This document shows positions 1 to 9,032 of a stretch of DNA of 64,000 nucleotides, piece after piece. Both the position numbers and the translations under genes were made by a program. Positions within the stretch are counted from its first letter, which is position 1; the number at the start of each line of letters is the position of its first letter. The stretch spans positions 1 through 64,000 of the forward strand of contig DUCN01000080.1 in assembly GCA_012959805.1 (NCBI GenBank), written 5' to 3'. The stretch comes from Myxococcales bacterium (lineage in GTDB: Bacteria > Myxococcota_A > UBA9160 > UBA4427). The notes under the pieces were generated by a model that saw only the letters and a list, made by a program, of their open reading frames with translations, did no database searches and was not told where the DNA came from.

Positions 1-1
1 A

Positions 2-817
2 TCGCGAAGCGAAGCAAACCCTTCCCATCGCTCTTGGCTCATTCGATCCGGATTCATCAGCCACAGGTACTTCGTCTTTGAGACACTCGCAAACGTCGAC
101 ATCGTGTCATTCGCCGGACAGCTGCTCAAGACGACGGGGGCAAAGCCGCTCTTGGATGGAGACGATGGCGCCAAGCCCAAGGGGCGGACGTGGATCAGCT
201 CCGACAACCATCGCAGGGTCCCCGAGATCGCGCGACTCTGCCGTGACTCGGCTTTACCGGCGATCGCAGCGCAGCTTTTTCGCGCCAAGAAAATCACTCT
301 GATGATCGACCAAATGTTCAAGAAGGAACCCGGATCACGGATCCGCACGGCCTTTCATCAGGACGAGCCCTACTTCCATGCAGAAGGAGAACAGTGCGCG
401 TCTTTCTGGATTCCGGCCGAACGGGTCGACGTCGAGAACGGCGTAATGGGATACGTCCCGGGCTCGCATCGATGGGAGACATGCCGACCCAATCTTGTGA
501 TCAGCAACGAGCCGATTCCTGGCTCCGAGGGAAAGGTCCTACCCGATATCGAGTCTGACGAATCGGGCTTTGGTGTCGTCTACTGCGAGGCCGAACCGGG
601 CGACGTGATCGTTCACCACTACCGTACGGCCCACGGCTCAACCGGAAATACCAGCGCCACGCGCTCCCGCCGCGCCGCTGCCATTCGCTACGGGGGGGAC
701 GACATGCGATATCGCTTCAAGGCGGCCGCCCCTCCCGATTCCACAACCAGTGCCGCGCTAGAGGACGGCGACGAACTCGATTCCGTCGAGTTTCCGGTGG
801 TGTGGACGGAGCCGTAG
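2..817 (+). CDS. Phytanoyl-CoA dioxygenase (PhyH) family protein, 5' end cut by window
   Basis: Fe(II)/2-oxoglutarate-dependent oxygenase of the PhyH family, which hydroxylates acyl-CoAs or small lipophilic substrates. The frame is open to the left edge of the window, so the N-terminus is missing; a GTG at 104 is only an internal candidate. The iron-binding HxD is seen in FHQDEPYF, the distal His in TAHGSTGN, and the 2-oxoglutarate-binding Arg in the following SRRAAAIRYGG. It ends in FPVVWTEP, a normal family C-terminus. A close paralogue lies 85 bp downstream in the same direction, sharing KEPGSR-R-FHQD, so the pair is a tandem duplication. The substrate cannot be inferred. Confidence 0.88.
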   Translation, partial: SRSEANPSHRSWLIRSGFISHRYFVFETLANVDIVSFAGQLLKTTGAKPLLDGDDGAKPKGRTWISSDNHRRVPEIARLCRDSALPAIAAQLFRAKKITLMIDQMFKKEPGSRIRTAFHQDEPYFHAEGEQCASFWIPAERVDVENGVMGYVPGSHRWETCRPNLVISNEPIPGSEGKVLPDIESDESGFGVVYCEAEPGDVIVHHYRTAHGSTGNTSATRSRRAAAIRYGGDDMRYRFKAAAPPDSTTSAALEDGDELDSVEFPVVWTEP

Positions 818-902
818 TCGTCGGCACTACTCCCGGCAACCACATTCGGGGGTCTTCGCGCGTAGGCTGATCGTGAAACTGACAACCAGAAAGGCCCGCC
901 CC

Positions 903-1800
903 ATGACGCCCGCCCCCGCACTCTCCCGCCCTATCACCGACGCCGAAGTCGAAGCCTACGAGCGTGACGGTGTCGTTCACCTGCGCGGCGTCTATCCGGG
1001 GGCCTGGGTCGACACGCTTCGCAGCGCGCTCGACGAGGTGTTCGCGCGAGACGTTTCACTTTCCGGCGAAATTCTGATGGCGGGCCAGAGTGACGAAGGT
1101 GCGCGAATGGACGTCGTTCTGCTAGCGGAGCTCGCGACAAAGGTGAGACCGGGGATCGATGTGTCCGCGGACGGCGATTCGGCGGCCGCAATGAGCGGGC
1201 GCGCCATCATTGAGACCGATGTTTCGATCTGGTCGGACAAGATGCGCAGCCATAACACGGATGGGCCACTTCCCGAGGTCGTTGCGAGGCTGACACGGAG
1301 CGGGAAGGTCAACTTCTATTCCGATCAGCTCTTTCTGAAGGAACCGGGATCGCGAGTTCGAACGCCCTTTCACCAGGACAAGCCGTATTTCCTGTTACAG
1401 GGCGAAAAGGTCGCCGTGTGTTGGGTTCCCGTGGACCGGGTCGACCGGGAGAATGGGGCTATGGGATACGTCCGAGGGAGTCACCGCTGGGGCAAGACCT
1501 TCATCCCGAGCGATTTCGTCTCGCGGACGGAGTCCTTTCCCGAGTTCGAAGGCATGTCTCATGACGGTCTCGATGCGATGCCCGTGATCGAGGGGCACGA
1601 AGAGGATTTCAACGTGGTCTACTTCGACGCCGAACCCGGCGACGTGATCGTTCATCACTGGGCGACGCTTCACGGCTCATCCGGGAATGTCTCGGCCAAG
1701 AGAACTCGGCGCGCCGCCTCGGTACGGTATGCGGGTGAGGATTGCACCGTCTATTGTGATCGACTCCGGATTCTATTCAACGCGTGGACTCGGCCCGGTT
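903..1800 (+). CDS. PhyH family dioxygenase with disrupted 3' end
   Basis: Second tandem PhyH gene. ATG at 903 follows AGAAAGG; a GTG at 873 is possible. About 280 residues match the upstream paralogue: HxD in FHQDKPYF, GYVRGSHRWG, DVIVHHWATLHGSSGN and the basic stretch before RYAGED. After RYAGED (about 1742) similarity stops. In this frame no stop appears until 2966, and the frame runs antisense through the DUF1295 gene. In the +1 frame a PhyH-like tail (GLGPVQGLYPLPIV) appears from about 1770, but it also lacks a nearby stop. I infer a 1-nt indel near 1755-1775 plus loss of the original stop, or an assembly error. The given end is approximate. Confidence 0.7.
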
Positions 1801-1892
1801 CAGGGTCTTTACCCGCTGCCTATTGTTGTCGGTCGGACGTCGAGCCACCATGCCGCCGCCTCCGTACGTTCGACAGAATGCGGCGCGGAGTT

Positions 1893-2888
1893 TCAGCCCT
1901 TGCGAGGAAGCCAAGGCATCATCGCACTCACTTCATCGATGACATTTTGGAATTCCGGGCGACGCTCGAGCGATCGGACATCCATCAACCAAGAGCTGAA
2001 CCTGAAGAAGAGCGCCATGATGATCGGTCCCCCGAGCACGAGGCCCGCGTGGTCGCTCATCAGTCCTGCCGACATGGCAAATGGAATCATCGAGATCCAG
2101 AACAGGACTTCGCCGAAGTAGTTCGGGTGGCGGGAAAACTTCCACAGGCCTTCGCGCATGGCACCCCCGTTCGCGTAGGTTTCCGAGTCACGGTATTTGC
2201 GGAGCTGCTCGTCCGACACGAGCTCGATCGCGACGGCGGCGAGCGCGCCAGTCATGCCGAGGGCGTCCCAGATGCCAAGCGGTGCATGGCTAGTCGGCGG
2301 GTTGGCGAGGGCGAGAGCGGCCGGCGCGAAAGCGAAGTAGACGAGGACAGTCGGGAAAAGATGCATCCCGAGAATCGAGTTCAGCCAATAGGGCACTGGG
2401 GCGCTGCGCATCGCCTCGTAGCGCCAGTCTTCGTGAACCAGCCCGGTTCTCCACCCAGTCCAGGAATACATCGTGTGGTATCGGGTTGCCCAGAGCGCGA
2501 AGACGACCATGATGCAGATCTGTCGACTGCTCCAGGCACCGAACAGCCCGTCGCCATCCGCTGCCTTCATTGCGAGCGCAAGAAACGGTGGTGCGATCAC
2601 CCAGTACGGATCGTAGATCGAGGAGTTGTCACTGGCGATCGAGAAAATCCAGATCACGGCAGTGGCCGTGCATGTGACGGCGAGGCCGAGCCAGAGTGGC
2701 TCCTCCAAAGTTCCTTGATTCTCGAGCATGACCCAAGTGGCGACGCCGACCAGGAGTGCAGCGCTGTAGGCGGCATAGCAGCGCGATGCGGGCACTGGCC
2801 GGATTGGGGGAGGAGGAAGAGGGGGAATTTCGTCGCGACGACTGGATTCTCGCAGTGGAATCGAGGATGGCAATTCTGCGCCACTCAT
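1893..2888 (-). CDS. DUF1295 / steroid 5-alpha-reductase-like membrane protein
   Basis: Integral membrane protein of 331 residues with about seven hydrophobic segments. The C-terminal signature WKFSRHPNYFGEVLFW (about residues 252-267) is characteristic of the DUF1295/SRD5A-like superfamily, which also includes isoprenylcysteine methyltransferase-type folds. The role in bacteria is mostly unknown; lipid or sterol double-bond reduction or methyl transfer is a family-level guess. The N-terminus (about 40 residues) is proline-rich and soluble, so the true start could be further in. It is convergent with the PhyH pair, whose readthrough frame overlaps it on the other strand; this strand is the coding one because of the conserved motif and membrane pattern. 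Confidence 0.85.
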   Translation of the reverse strand: MSGAELPSSIPLRESSRRDEIPPLPPPPIRPVPASRCYAAYSAALLVGVATWVMLENQGTLEEPLWLGLAVTCTATAVIWIFSIASDNSSIYDPYWVIAPPFLALAMKAADGDGLFGAWSSRQICIMVVFALWATRYHTMYSWTGWRTGLVHEDWRYEAMRSAPVPYWLNSILGMHLFPTVLVYFAFAPAALALANPPTSHAPLGIWDALGMTGALAAVAIELVSDEQLRKYRDSETYANGGAMREGLWKFSRHPNYFGEVLFWISMIPFAMSAGLMSDHAGLVLGGPIIMALFFRFSSWLMDVRSLERRPEFQNVIDEVSAMMPWLPRKG

Positions 2889-3047
2889 GCAAAAGGTCCG
2901 AGAGCAAGAAGCAGAGCGCGCGCTGCACGGCTCGTCGGGCCGACAAGCATTCGACTCGTTGATTGAGCGGCCCGATTCGCGTGAACGGCGCTCTGAACGC
3001 GGAGCGTGTCGAACGCCAGGATACGTCGCCGGCTAAACAACCGGCGC

Positions 3048-4751
3048 CTAGGGCTTCATCTCGTAGGCGCCGTCGAGCTCCCGAACGCTCTCCCAGACGC
3101 GTCCGTAGCGGGCCGGATCGGCAATCGGTTTGCGCATCATTTCCCGGCATTGGGCCATCTGCTTCTCGGTGCTGCTGGCCTGGAGCGAGAGGGCGAGTGC
3201 GTGTTGCGCGGTGTCGCGGATCATGAAGTCGAAGATCTGGCCGACCAGATCATCGTCGACTTCGTAGACCTTGGCGTTCTCGAGGATCAGCTGGGCGTAG
3301 ACGACCATTGCGAACAGGTTACCGCCGGCGAGCAGGAAGTCGACGTCCTTCATCTGATCGGGGCCGGGCGGGTCGCTGGCCAGCAGCTCGCGAAAGGCAT
3401 CGGCCTGTTCGGCGAAGAGCGCGACGTTGGGGATACGGGCGAACTCGTCAAAGGTCTTTCGGTAGTCGTGAAACTGGATCTGGCCAAGGCCGCCGGCTCC
3501 CCCCTGGTCGAACAGGAAGTCGTCGTTGTGCGGTTGGTCCTGGCGTTCGACTTCGGGGAACTCGCCCGGGTTGAAGAAGTAGTTCGCCATGAACTTCACG
3601 ATCAGAGCGATGTTCACATGCACCGTACCCTCGAGCTTCGGCAACGCACGAATGTCGACGGCAGCCTGGCTGAAGTAGGTATCCTTCTCGAAGCCCTTGG
3701 CCGCGATGGCATCCCACATCGAATTGATCACGTCTTCGCCCTGCGTGGTGACCTTCATCTTCACCATCGGGTTGAAAAGCAGGTAACGGCGGTCTTCGCG
3801 CGAGGCACTGCGCATGTAGTCCGCGGCGCGAAGAGCGAAGAGCTTCATCGACACGAGCCGGCAGTAGGCGTCGACAAACATGTTACGCACATGCGACATG
3901 TCGGTGACCGGATTGCCGTAGAGCACCCGATTGTTCGCATGCGTGATCGCCTCGTAGAGCGCGTGGGTGCAAATGCCGATCGAGGCCCAGCCGAGGTTGT
4001 ACTTGCCGATGTTCACGGTGTTGAGCGCCGCGTTCCAGGCGTCGCGGCCGCGGTGTAGGATGTCCTTTTCGCTGACCGGGTAGTCGCGTAGCTCGAACTC
4101 AGATACGTAGTTCTGGCTGGCAACGACATTTTTCACGAGGTGATAGTTCTCGTGCTTTGGATCGGAGGCAAAGAACACATACTCGTTGCCTCCGTCGAGG
4201 CGGCCGAACGTTGATACGATCGCGGCTTCGTTGCCGTTTCCGATGTAGTACTTGCTGCCGTTGGCCTTCCAGCCGTCGCCGTCTTTAGTGAGCACCATGT
4301 CGGTCGAGTAGATGTCGGCGCCGTGCGTCTTTTCGGAGAGGCCGAAGGCGAAGATGCCGCCATCCTCCAGTGCCTGGGTAGCGCGCTTGCGGACAGCTTC
4401 GTTGGCACTCATCCAGATCGGCCCGAGTCCGAGTACCGAGACCTGCCAGGTGTACCAATATTGCAGGCCGTAGAAGCCCAGGATCTCGGCGAATTGGCAG
4501 ACGCGCCAGGTGTCCCAACGCACGTCGCCGGTATCGTCAGCGCCTTCGCCCTCAGGCGTGCACATCGTGGCGAGCAATCGGTTGTCTTTGGCGAACTCGA
4601 GGAAGTCGGCGTACCAGCCGCGGTCGTAGTAGTCCTCGAGTAGCCGTCGCTTTCCTTTGGCTTCGAAGAACTCGACGGTCTCGCGCATCAGTTCACGGGT
4701 GCGTTCGTCGTCGCTTTCGTGGCCTAGATCGTGGGGATTCAATAAAATCAT
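3048..4751 (-). CDS. Acyl-CoA dehydrogenase family protein
   Basis: FAD-dependent acyl-CoA dehydrogenase-like protein, 567 residues. The open frame extends to 4940, but the ATG at 4751 begins the conserved part (MILLNPHDLG) and has AAGAGG 9 nt upstream, so it was chosen. The flavin/substrate-contact segment FAFGLSEKTHGADIYST with KANGSKYYIGNG is the usual ACAD middle domain, and a helical C-terminal domain follows. It is longer than classical ACADs (about 380 residues), fitting the FadE-like long class. A decayed TetR gene lies just upstream on the same strand and may once have regulated it. Electron acceptor and chain length cannot be told. Confidence 0.88.
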   Translation of the reverse strand: MILLNPHDLGHESDDERTRELMRETVEFFEAKGKRRLLEDYYDRGWYADFLEFAKDNRLLATMCTPEGEGADDTGDVRWDTWRVCQFAEILGFYGLQYWYTWQVSVLGLGPIWMSANEAVRKRATQALEDGGIFAFGLSEKTHGADIYSTDMVLTKDGDGWKANGSKYYIGNGNEAAIVSTFGRLDGGNEYVFFASDPKHENYHLVKNVVASQNYVSEFELRDYPVSEKDILHRGRDAWNAALNTVNIGKYNLGWASIGICTHALYEAITHANNRVLYGNPVTDMSHVRNMFVDAYCRLVSMKLFALRAADYMRSASREDRRYLLFNPMVKMKVTTQGEDVINSMWDAIAAKGFEKDTYFSQAAVDIRALPKLEGTVHVNIALIVKFMANYFFNPGEFPEVERQDQPHNDDFLFDQGGAGGLGQIQFHDYRKTFDEFARIPNVALFAEQADAFRELLASDPPGPDQMKDVDFLLAGGNLFAMVVYAQLILENAKVYEVDDDLVGQIFDFMIRDTAQHALALSLQASSTEKQMAQCREMMRKPIADPARYGRVWESVRELDGAYEMKP

Positions 4752-4936
4752 GTTGGAAAGCCTCTTCAGTGTTTGAGTGGAGCCTAGCGCATGGACGCTG
4801 GGGGAGAGGGGCTTGGTGGGGGCTGGTTGACGGAGCGCCGGGCTCCCCCAGCCTTCTGCACCACGCTTTGCCGGAGCTTGCCAAGTTAGGTGTCCTGCGA
4901 AGCGCTTGAGTGCGCCTCCGAACCTCAACCCTCGTG

Positions 4937-5262
4937 TCACTTTTGGAACTCGACGGCCGATCCCGGACCACTCAAGACGCCGTCGACGATCACGTCGGCC
5001 AGCTCGCGGGCGAATTCGTCGAGCGCATGTCGCTTTGCAGCATCCCTCCGCCGCGGACCGCGCCGAAGATCAGATTCATCAGAATGCCGGCACACTTGCG
5101 CAGCCGTTCGGCTGGCCATGAATGTTCGGTCGCCTCGTCGATCGTGGTCTTACGGTAGCCGTATGCGATGAAGAGTTCGGTCACGGTCGGAGGGAGGTTG
5201 GAGTTGCAGATCTTCTTTTGCGAAGACTGGGGACATGGGACGAGCATGCTGCATGGAAGCAA
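4937..5262 (-). pseudogene. Remnant of a TetR-family regulator
   Basis: Reading the minus strand from 5262, a segment ending TELFIAYGYRKTTIDEA matches the helix-turn-helix start of TetR regulators. It then passes abruptly into AERLRKCAGILMNLIFGAVRGG, which belongs to a C-terminal ligand-binding domain. The frame is then lost near 5025-5050; the adjacent frame continues with ALDEFARELADVIVDGVL and a normal stop at 4937. So both ends of a TetR protein are present, but roughly the middle 100 residues are deleted and a frameshift follows. It lies directly upstream of the acyl-CoA dehydrogenase, a common place for a fatty-acid-responsive TetR. The remaining 170 bp up to 5432 hold no gene, only a small inverted repeat (CCTGCC/GGCAGG). 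Confidence 0.65.
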
Positions 5263-5432
5263 GCCTATTCCCGATCTCCCACGCGATCCTGTCTGCGTCG
5301 ACTATTGTTGTCTGGATACAGAGGCTTGATTGGAGACGTACAAGGGATTGTGCGCCTGCCTGGATCCCCGGCAGGATCGGTTAGATCATTAGTGACTCAC
5401 TACGCTGCGGTTATGAGTTCGCGGTCATGCGG

Positions 5433-6269
5433 TCATGCGGTTCCCCGGTCAGACGCTGGCTGGCCCCCGACGAGGATCGGATATTGCCGATCAGCGGCGT
5501 CGCAGGGGATGCGGGTGATTTCGGTGCCCTCCTGCTTCAGGACTTCGGCTCCGTCGGGTGCGAACTGAATGATATAGGTCTTGCGAATTCGGTCCATCGT
5601 CATGTTAGGTCCGGTTTTGTGCGGGGTCAGAGAAGAAAAGGCGACCAGGCTGCCAGCGCGAACAGGGGCGGCGATGGCCTCGTGTTCGGTCGGGTTCGCT
5701 CCGCAGTCAAAGCCCAGATCCGTTGTCTCGTGAGCCCATGTGCCTTCGCGATGGAATCCGGGAAGGACGATCGGACAGCCGTTCTCCTCATCCGCATCGG
5801 TTAATGCCAACCAACAGGTCAGGTATTGCTGCGGCTCGACGTAGGAGTATCCGTTGTCCTGATGCCATGGGAAGATATCGGCAGTGCCGGGCTTCTTATA
5901 CACTGCCTGATCCCAATAGAGTCGGACGTCGTCACCGAGCAGGTCATGAACCAGATCGCAAAAGAACGGGCTCCTCGTGATTTCCCTTGCCTTCGGTGAG
6001 CGAAGGACGGTGTGGGGAGTGAAAGTGATTTCGCCCGAGCGGGTGATGAATATCTTTCCTCCAAAATGCTCCTCGATCATCTTCTCGAGATCCCGCTCAA
6101 TGGGATCGAGTTCTTCTATCAATGCCTCGATCGTTTCCCGATCGAATACATCCTCAAAGACCAGAAATCCCTGCTCGTCATATTGTCGAGCCTGCTCCTC
6201 GTCGAGCAGCCGGAAGGGGCCTCGATGGTTTTCCCATTCGAAGGTGTGGTTGAGTTCGTGTTTGTTCAT
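5433..6269 (-). CDS. PhyH family dioxygenase (second of a coupled pair)
   Basis: Fe(II)/2-oxoglutarate oxygenase, 278 residues. The metal HxD is in FPWHQDNGYSY (about 150-160); the distal His is in SLTPHKTGPN, followed by the basic residues that bind 2-oxoglutarate (RIRKTYIIQF). The full-length domain starts DEQGFLVFEDVF, typical of PhyH. Its ATG overlaps the stop of the upstream PhyH gene by 4 nt, so the two are translationally coupled and may act on one pathway or form a heteromer. It is not a recent copy of the gene pair at the window start. Substrate unknown. A direct repeat (GCGGTCAT twice) lies right at its 3' end. Confidence 0.88.
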   Translation of the reverse strand: MNKHELNHTFEWENHRGPFRLLDEEQARQYDEQGFLVFEDVFDRETIEALIEELDPIERDLEKMIEEHFGGKIFITRSGEITFTPHTVLRSPKAREITRSPFFCDLVHDLLGDDVRLYWDQAVYKKPGTADIFPWHQDNGYSYVEPQQYLTCWLALTDADEENGCPIVLPGFHREGTWAHETTDLGFDCGANPTEHEAIAAPVRAGSLVAFSSLTPHKTGPNMTMDRIRKTYIIQFAPDGAEVLKQEGTEITRIPCDAADRQYPILVGGQPASDRGTA

Positions 6270-7063
6270 TCGTCGAGTCCAATTCCGCCGTGACGTCGGA
6301 CTGGCATCCAGTCCGTGTTAGGTGGAGTGAATCCCCACCGCTGCATGCTCTCGTCGACGGTCCCCGCGGAAGCCAGGTGATAGACCATCGCCAGGCGCGA
6401 GACTTCCGACGCGTTGTCGGTCGAGCGATGAAAGAGATGGCTATGAAAAACCAGCAGGTCCCCGGGTTGCATCAGGACGGGAACCTCGGAGGAAGTGTCG
6501 TAGTCGACGATCTCCACATAGCCATAAGATGATTCAGGGCGGGAGTCTCGAACGACCTCATGGACGGGCTCGACGTGCGAGCCTGGTACGACCCAGAGAG
6601 GCCCGTTGTCTATGTGCGCTTCGCTAACGGCTAGCCACAGCCCCACCTGGGGTGAGCGATCAAATGGGAAATAGAAGGAGTCCTGATGCCAGGGCTGACC
6701 GAGGGCCCCGGGACGCTTGGCGATGAATTGTGAAAGGAAACAATCGATGTCGGGACCGAGCAGGTCTTCACAGAGATCAAGCAGATTCTCATCCAACACG
6801 AATTCGCGAAAGAGCTTCTCGTCGCGATGGATGCGAAATAGTTTTGAGAGTTGGTCTTCGGGCTCGATCGCCGTTGCCGCGAGCCTTTGCTCCTTCATGA
6901 CATAGGCGTCACCGATCGGCTCGCCGGCGGCAGCTTGTCGAACGAGTTCGACGACGCGCATCTCCATCGCTTCGAGAACGGCCGGCGCGGCGAAACCCGG
7001 CAGCATAAAATAGCCATCGCGATCCCAGGACTCTCGCATGAGCTGCGTCATCGCATTCGGCAT
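6266..7063 (-). CDS. PhyH family dioxygenase (first of a coupled pair)
   Basis: Fe(II)/2-oxoglutarate oxygenase of 265 residues. The domain opens with WDRDGYFMLPGF; the metal motif is WHQDSFYFPF, with WLAVSEAHIDNGPLWVVPGSH as the conserved core strand and HLFHRSTDN carrying the distal His. It is the first gene of a two-gene unit with the PhyH gene at 5433-6269 (4-nt stop/start overlap). The 266 bp upstream to the next gene (7064-7329) contain no gene; the promoter of this pair should lie there. Substrate unknown: such enzymes act on phytanoyl-CoA, ectoine, mitomycin and many other compounds. Confidence 0.88.
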   Translation of the reverse strand: MPNAMTQLMRESWDRDGYFMLPGFAAPAVLEAMEMRVVELVRQAAAGEPIGDAYVMKEQRLAATAIEPEDQLSKLFRIHRDEKLFREFVLDENLLDLCEDLLGPDIDCFLSQFIAKRPGALGQPWHQDSFYFPFDRSPQVGLWLAVSEAHIDNGPLWVVPGSHVEPVHEVVRDSRPESSYGYVEIVDYDTSSEVPVLMQPGDLLVFHSHLFHRSTDNASEVSRLAMVYHLASAGTVDESMQRWGFTPPNTDWMPVRRHGGIGLDE

Positions 7064-7329
7064 GGCACGATCTCCTCGTTGGAATCAGAATCGCCGAGGG
7101 TAGACCAGGATCTAGCCAAATTTTAGTGCAGCCAAGATCGAGAGGTTCTCGAGCATTGACTTTACGAATGCATTGTGGAGCGACCCCATGGGTGGCTCAG
7201 CCGGCGTTCGCCCGAATTGTTTTTTGAACAATGGGAAAAACAGCAGAGGGAAGCAGCTTGAGAGTCAAGCGAAATCCCTAACTAAACGGCTGGTATCCAA
7301 TCTTTGGGCTTGCCAAGAAAGCCCCACCT

Positions 7330-8814
7330 CTAATGCACGTACCCCAATTCTTTCAGCCTCTTGAGCGCTTCCTCTGACATCTCCGAGCCTTCGGGCGCTG
7401 GTTCAGTAATGCGCGACGCCTCGACACGCTTCTTCATTTCGGCGGCAAAGGATTCGGCGAGATCGCTCTTGTATTTCAGTTGATCCGATCTTTCATTGGG
7501 GTCCCAACTGAGATCGTAGAGCGAAGGCGCATAGCGTTCGTACCAGACGTACTTGAAGGGGTATCGGATGAGCGATGCCATTGCCCCGAAGACTCGATTC
7601 GACTTGACGCAGAACTGTCTGACTAGGTCTTTGTCGATCGAATAGGCCTTCCCTTCCCACTTTTCGGGGACCGAGCTGAACTGATCGGTGTAGGAGGAGA
7701 AGAATGTGCGAGCGGGAGCGGCCTCCGCCTGCGTAGCGTCCATTGGGAGCAGGCGGCCCGGGAGGTCCGCAGGTCGATCGATGCCCACCCATTCAAGAAT
7801 CGTGGGCATGACATCGACGAGTCCGACCGGTGCTTTGATGACGGTGGGTTTCAGCGACTTGAGTCCGCTCACGACGAGTGGGATGGCGAGCAGGTGATGG
7901 TTGACGCTGAATTCGTGTCCGAGGAGGTGGTCCTCGCCAAAGAGTTCGCCATGGTCGGAAGTTACGAGCGTGATCAGTCGCTGGCCCCCGAGTGAATCGC
8001 GGGCGGCGGCGACGACCTCTCCCAGCTTTCGGTCGGCGTCGTGAACGCCTCCGAGGTAGAGGCCCCGTAAGACGCCGAGCTGGTCCTTTGGCGGGAGGGC
8101 ACCACAGAGAAGTGTATGAGATTTGAGAGGTCGATCGGTGACGAGATGCTTCGAAGCGCTCTCGGGAACCCAGGGATTCTCGTCATGAACTGGATACGGG
8201 GTATGGGCATCCATGACGTTTACGAATGCAAAGAAAGGTCGACTCGTGTCGCGCCCGGCGATCCAGGATTGAAAGGCTTCCGAAGCCTCCAATGTGTTTA
8301 CTTGGATGTAGTCATCGACTACGGCGAGTCCACTGGATTCGCGTACATCGAATCCGCGCAAGAGATCGAAGGCGTCACTGACGGTGATGTTCTCGGCGAA
8401 GGCGGCGGTTTCGTAGCCCGCCTCGCTGAGCTGTTCGGCGAGGGTTTCAAATTCCAGCGGCAGGCGGTTGACCCCCGGCATGGAAAGACGGTGTTGGTCG
8501 GCGGTCCGACCGGTGAAGAGTGACGCGTGCGAGGGCACGGTCCATGGCGCGCTCGAAAAGGCGCGCGTGTAGCGCACGCCTTTCTCGGCCAGACGGTCGA
8601 AGTTGGGTGTGGTGTCGGCCACGCCTCCGTACGCGGATACGGCGTCCCGGCGCACGGTGTCCATGACCACGATCAGGATCGAGGGGCGCGAGTCGATCTC
8701 GCGATCTTCTGCCATGGAGGTTAAAGGCGTGAGCAGTCCCATGATCAAGAGGAGGAGCATCGATGCCGGCCAACGAATGCCCGACACGGGGCCATTGGCG
8801 GAGTACATGAGCAT
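7330..8814 (-). CDS. Sulfatase-like (alkaline-phosphatase superfamily) hydrolase, secreted
   Basis: 494-residue member of the sulfatase/alkaline phosphatase superfamily with an N-terminal signal sequence (hydrophobic MLLLLIMGLLTPLTS). Metal-binding Asp is in IVVMDTVRRD and the second metal site in TSDHGELFGE. The nucleophile loop reads WTVPSHASLFTG: it has the C/S-x-P-S shape but Thr in place of the modifiable Cys/Ser, so formylglycine chemistry is not expected. Phosphodiesterase, phosphatase or transferase activity is possible. The ATG at 8814 has AAGGA about 9 nt upstream. It stands alone, divergent from the thiamine-binding gene; the 218 bp between their starts must hold both promoters. 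Confidence 0.85.
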   Translation of the reverse strand: MLMYSANGPVSGIRWPASMLLLLIMGLLTPLTSMAEDREIDSRPSILIVVMDTVRRDAVSAYGGVADTTPNFDRLAEKGVRYTRAFSSAPWTVPSHASLFTGRTADQHRLSMPGVNRLPLEFETLAEQLSEAGYETAAFAENITVSDAFDLLRGFDVRESSGLAVVDDYIQVNTLEASEAFQSWIAGRDTSRPFFAFVNVMDAHTPYPVHDENPWVPESASKHLVTDRPLKSHTLLCGALPPKDQLGVLRGLYLGGVHDADRKLGEVVAAARDSLGGQRLITLVTSDHGELFGEDHLLGHEFSVNHHLLAIPLVVSGLKSLKPTVIKAPVGLVDVMPTILEWVGIDRPADLPGRLLPMDATQAEAAPARTFFSSYTDQFSSVPEKWEGKAYSIDKDLVRQFCVKSNRVFGAMASLIRYPFKYVWYERYAPSLYDLSWDPNERSDQLKYKSDLAESFAAEMKKRVEASRITEPAPEGSEMSEEALKRLKELGYVH

Positions 8815-9032
8815 GAAGCAAGATCCTTCCGAAGCGGGGCGCTGATGCCTTGGCCAAGTCTACTCATCAGTGGGCGGCCTCGGAAGGGGCGAAATGAAAC
8901 GTGCGAGTGCAGCCCGTCCGCAACATTCAGACATCGGGACGACGTCGACGTCTGGGCTACTCCGTGGCCACGCTTCCGCTCGTGCTTCGTTCTGCCTCGA
9001 CCTTGGAGTCAGATCTGGTCAAAGGAGACCAA

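Noticed and set aside
873-2966. A single 697-residue protein spanning this whole frame
   Set aside because: Only its first 280 residues resemble PhyH. The rest is antisense to the membrane protein on the other strand and has the composition of an antisense frame.
3006-4058. A 350-residue plus-strand frame
   Set aside because: Entirely antisense to the acyl-CoA dehydrogenase; His/Val/Glu-rich composition typical of antisense frames in GC-rich DNA.
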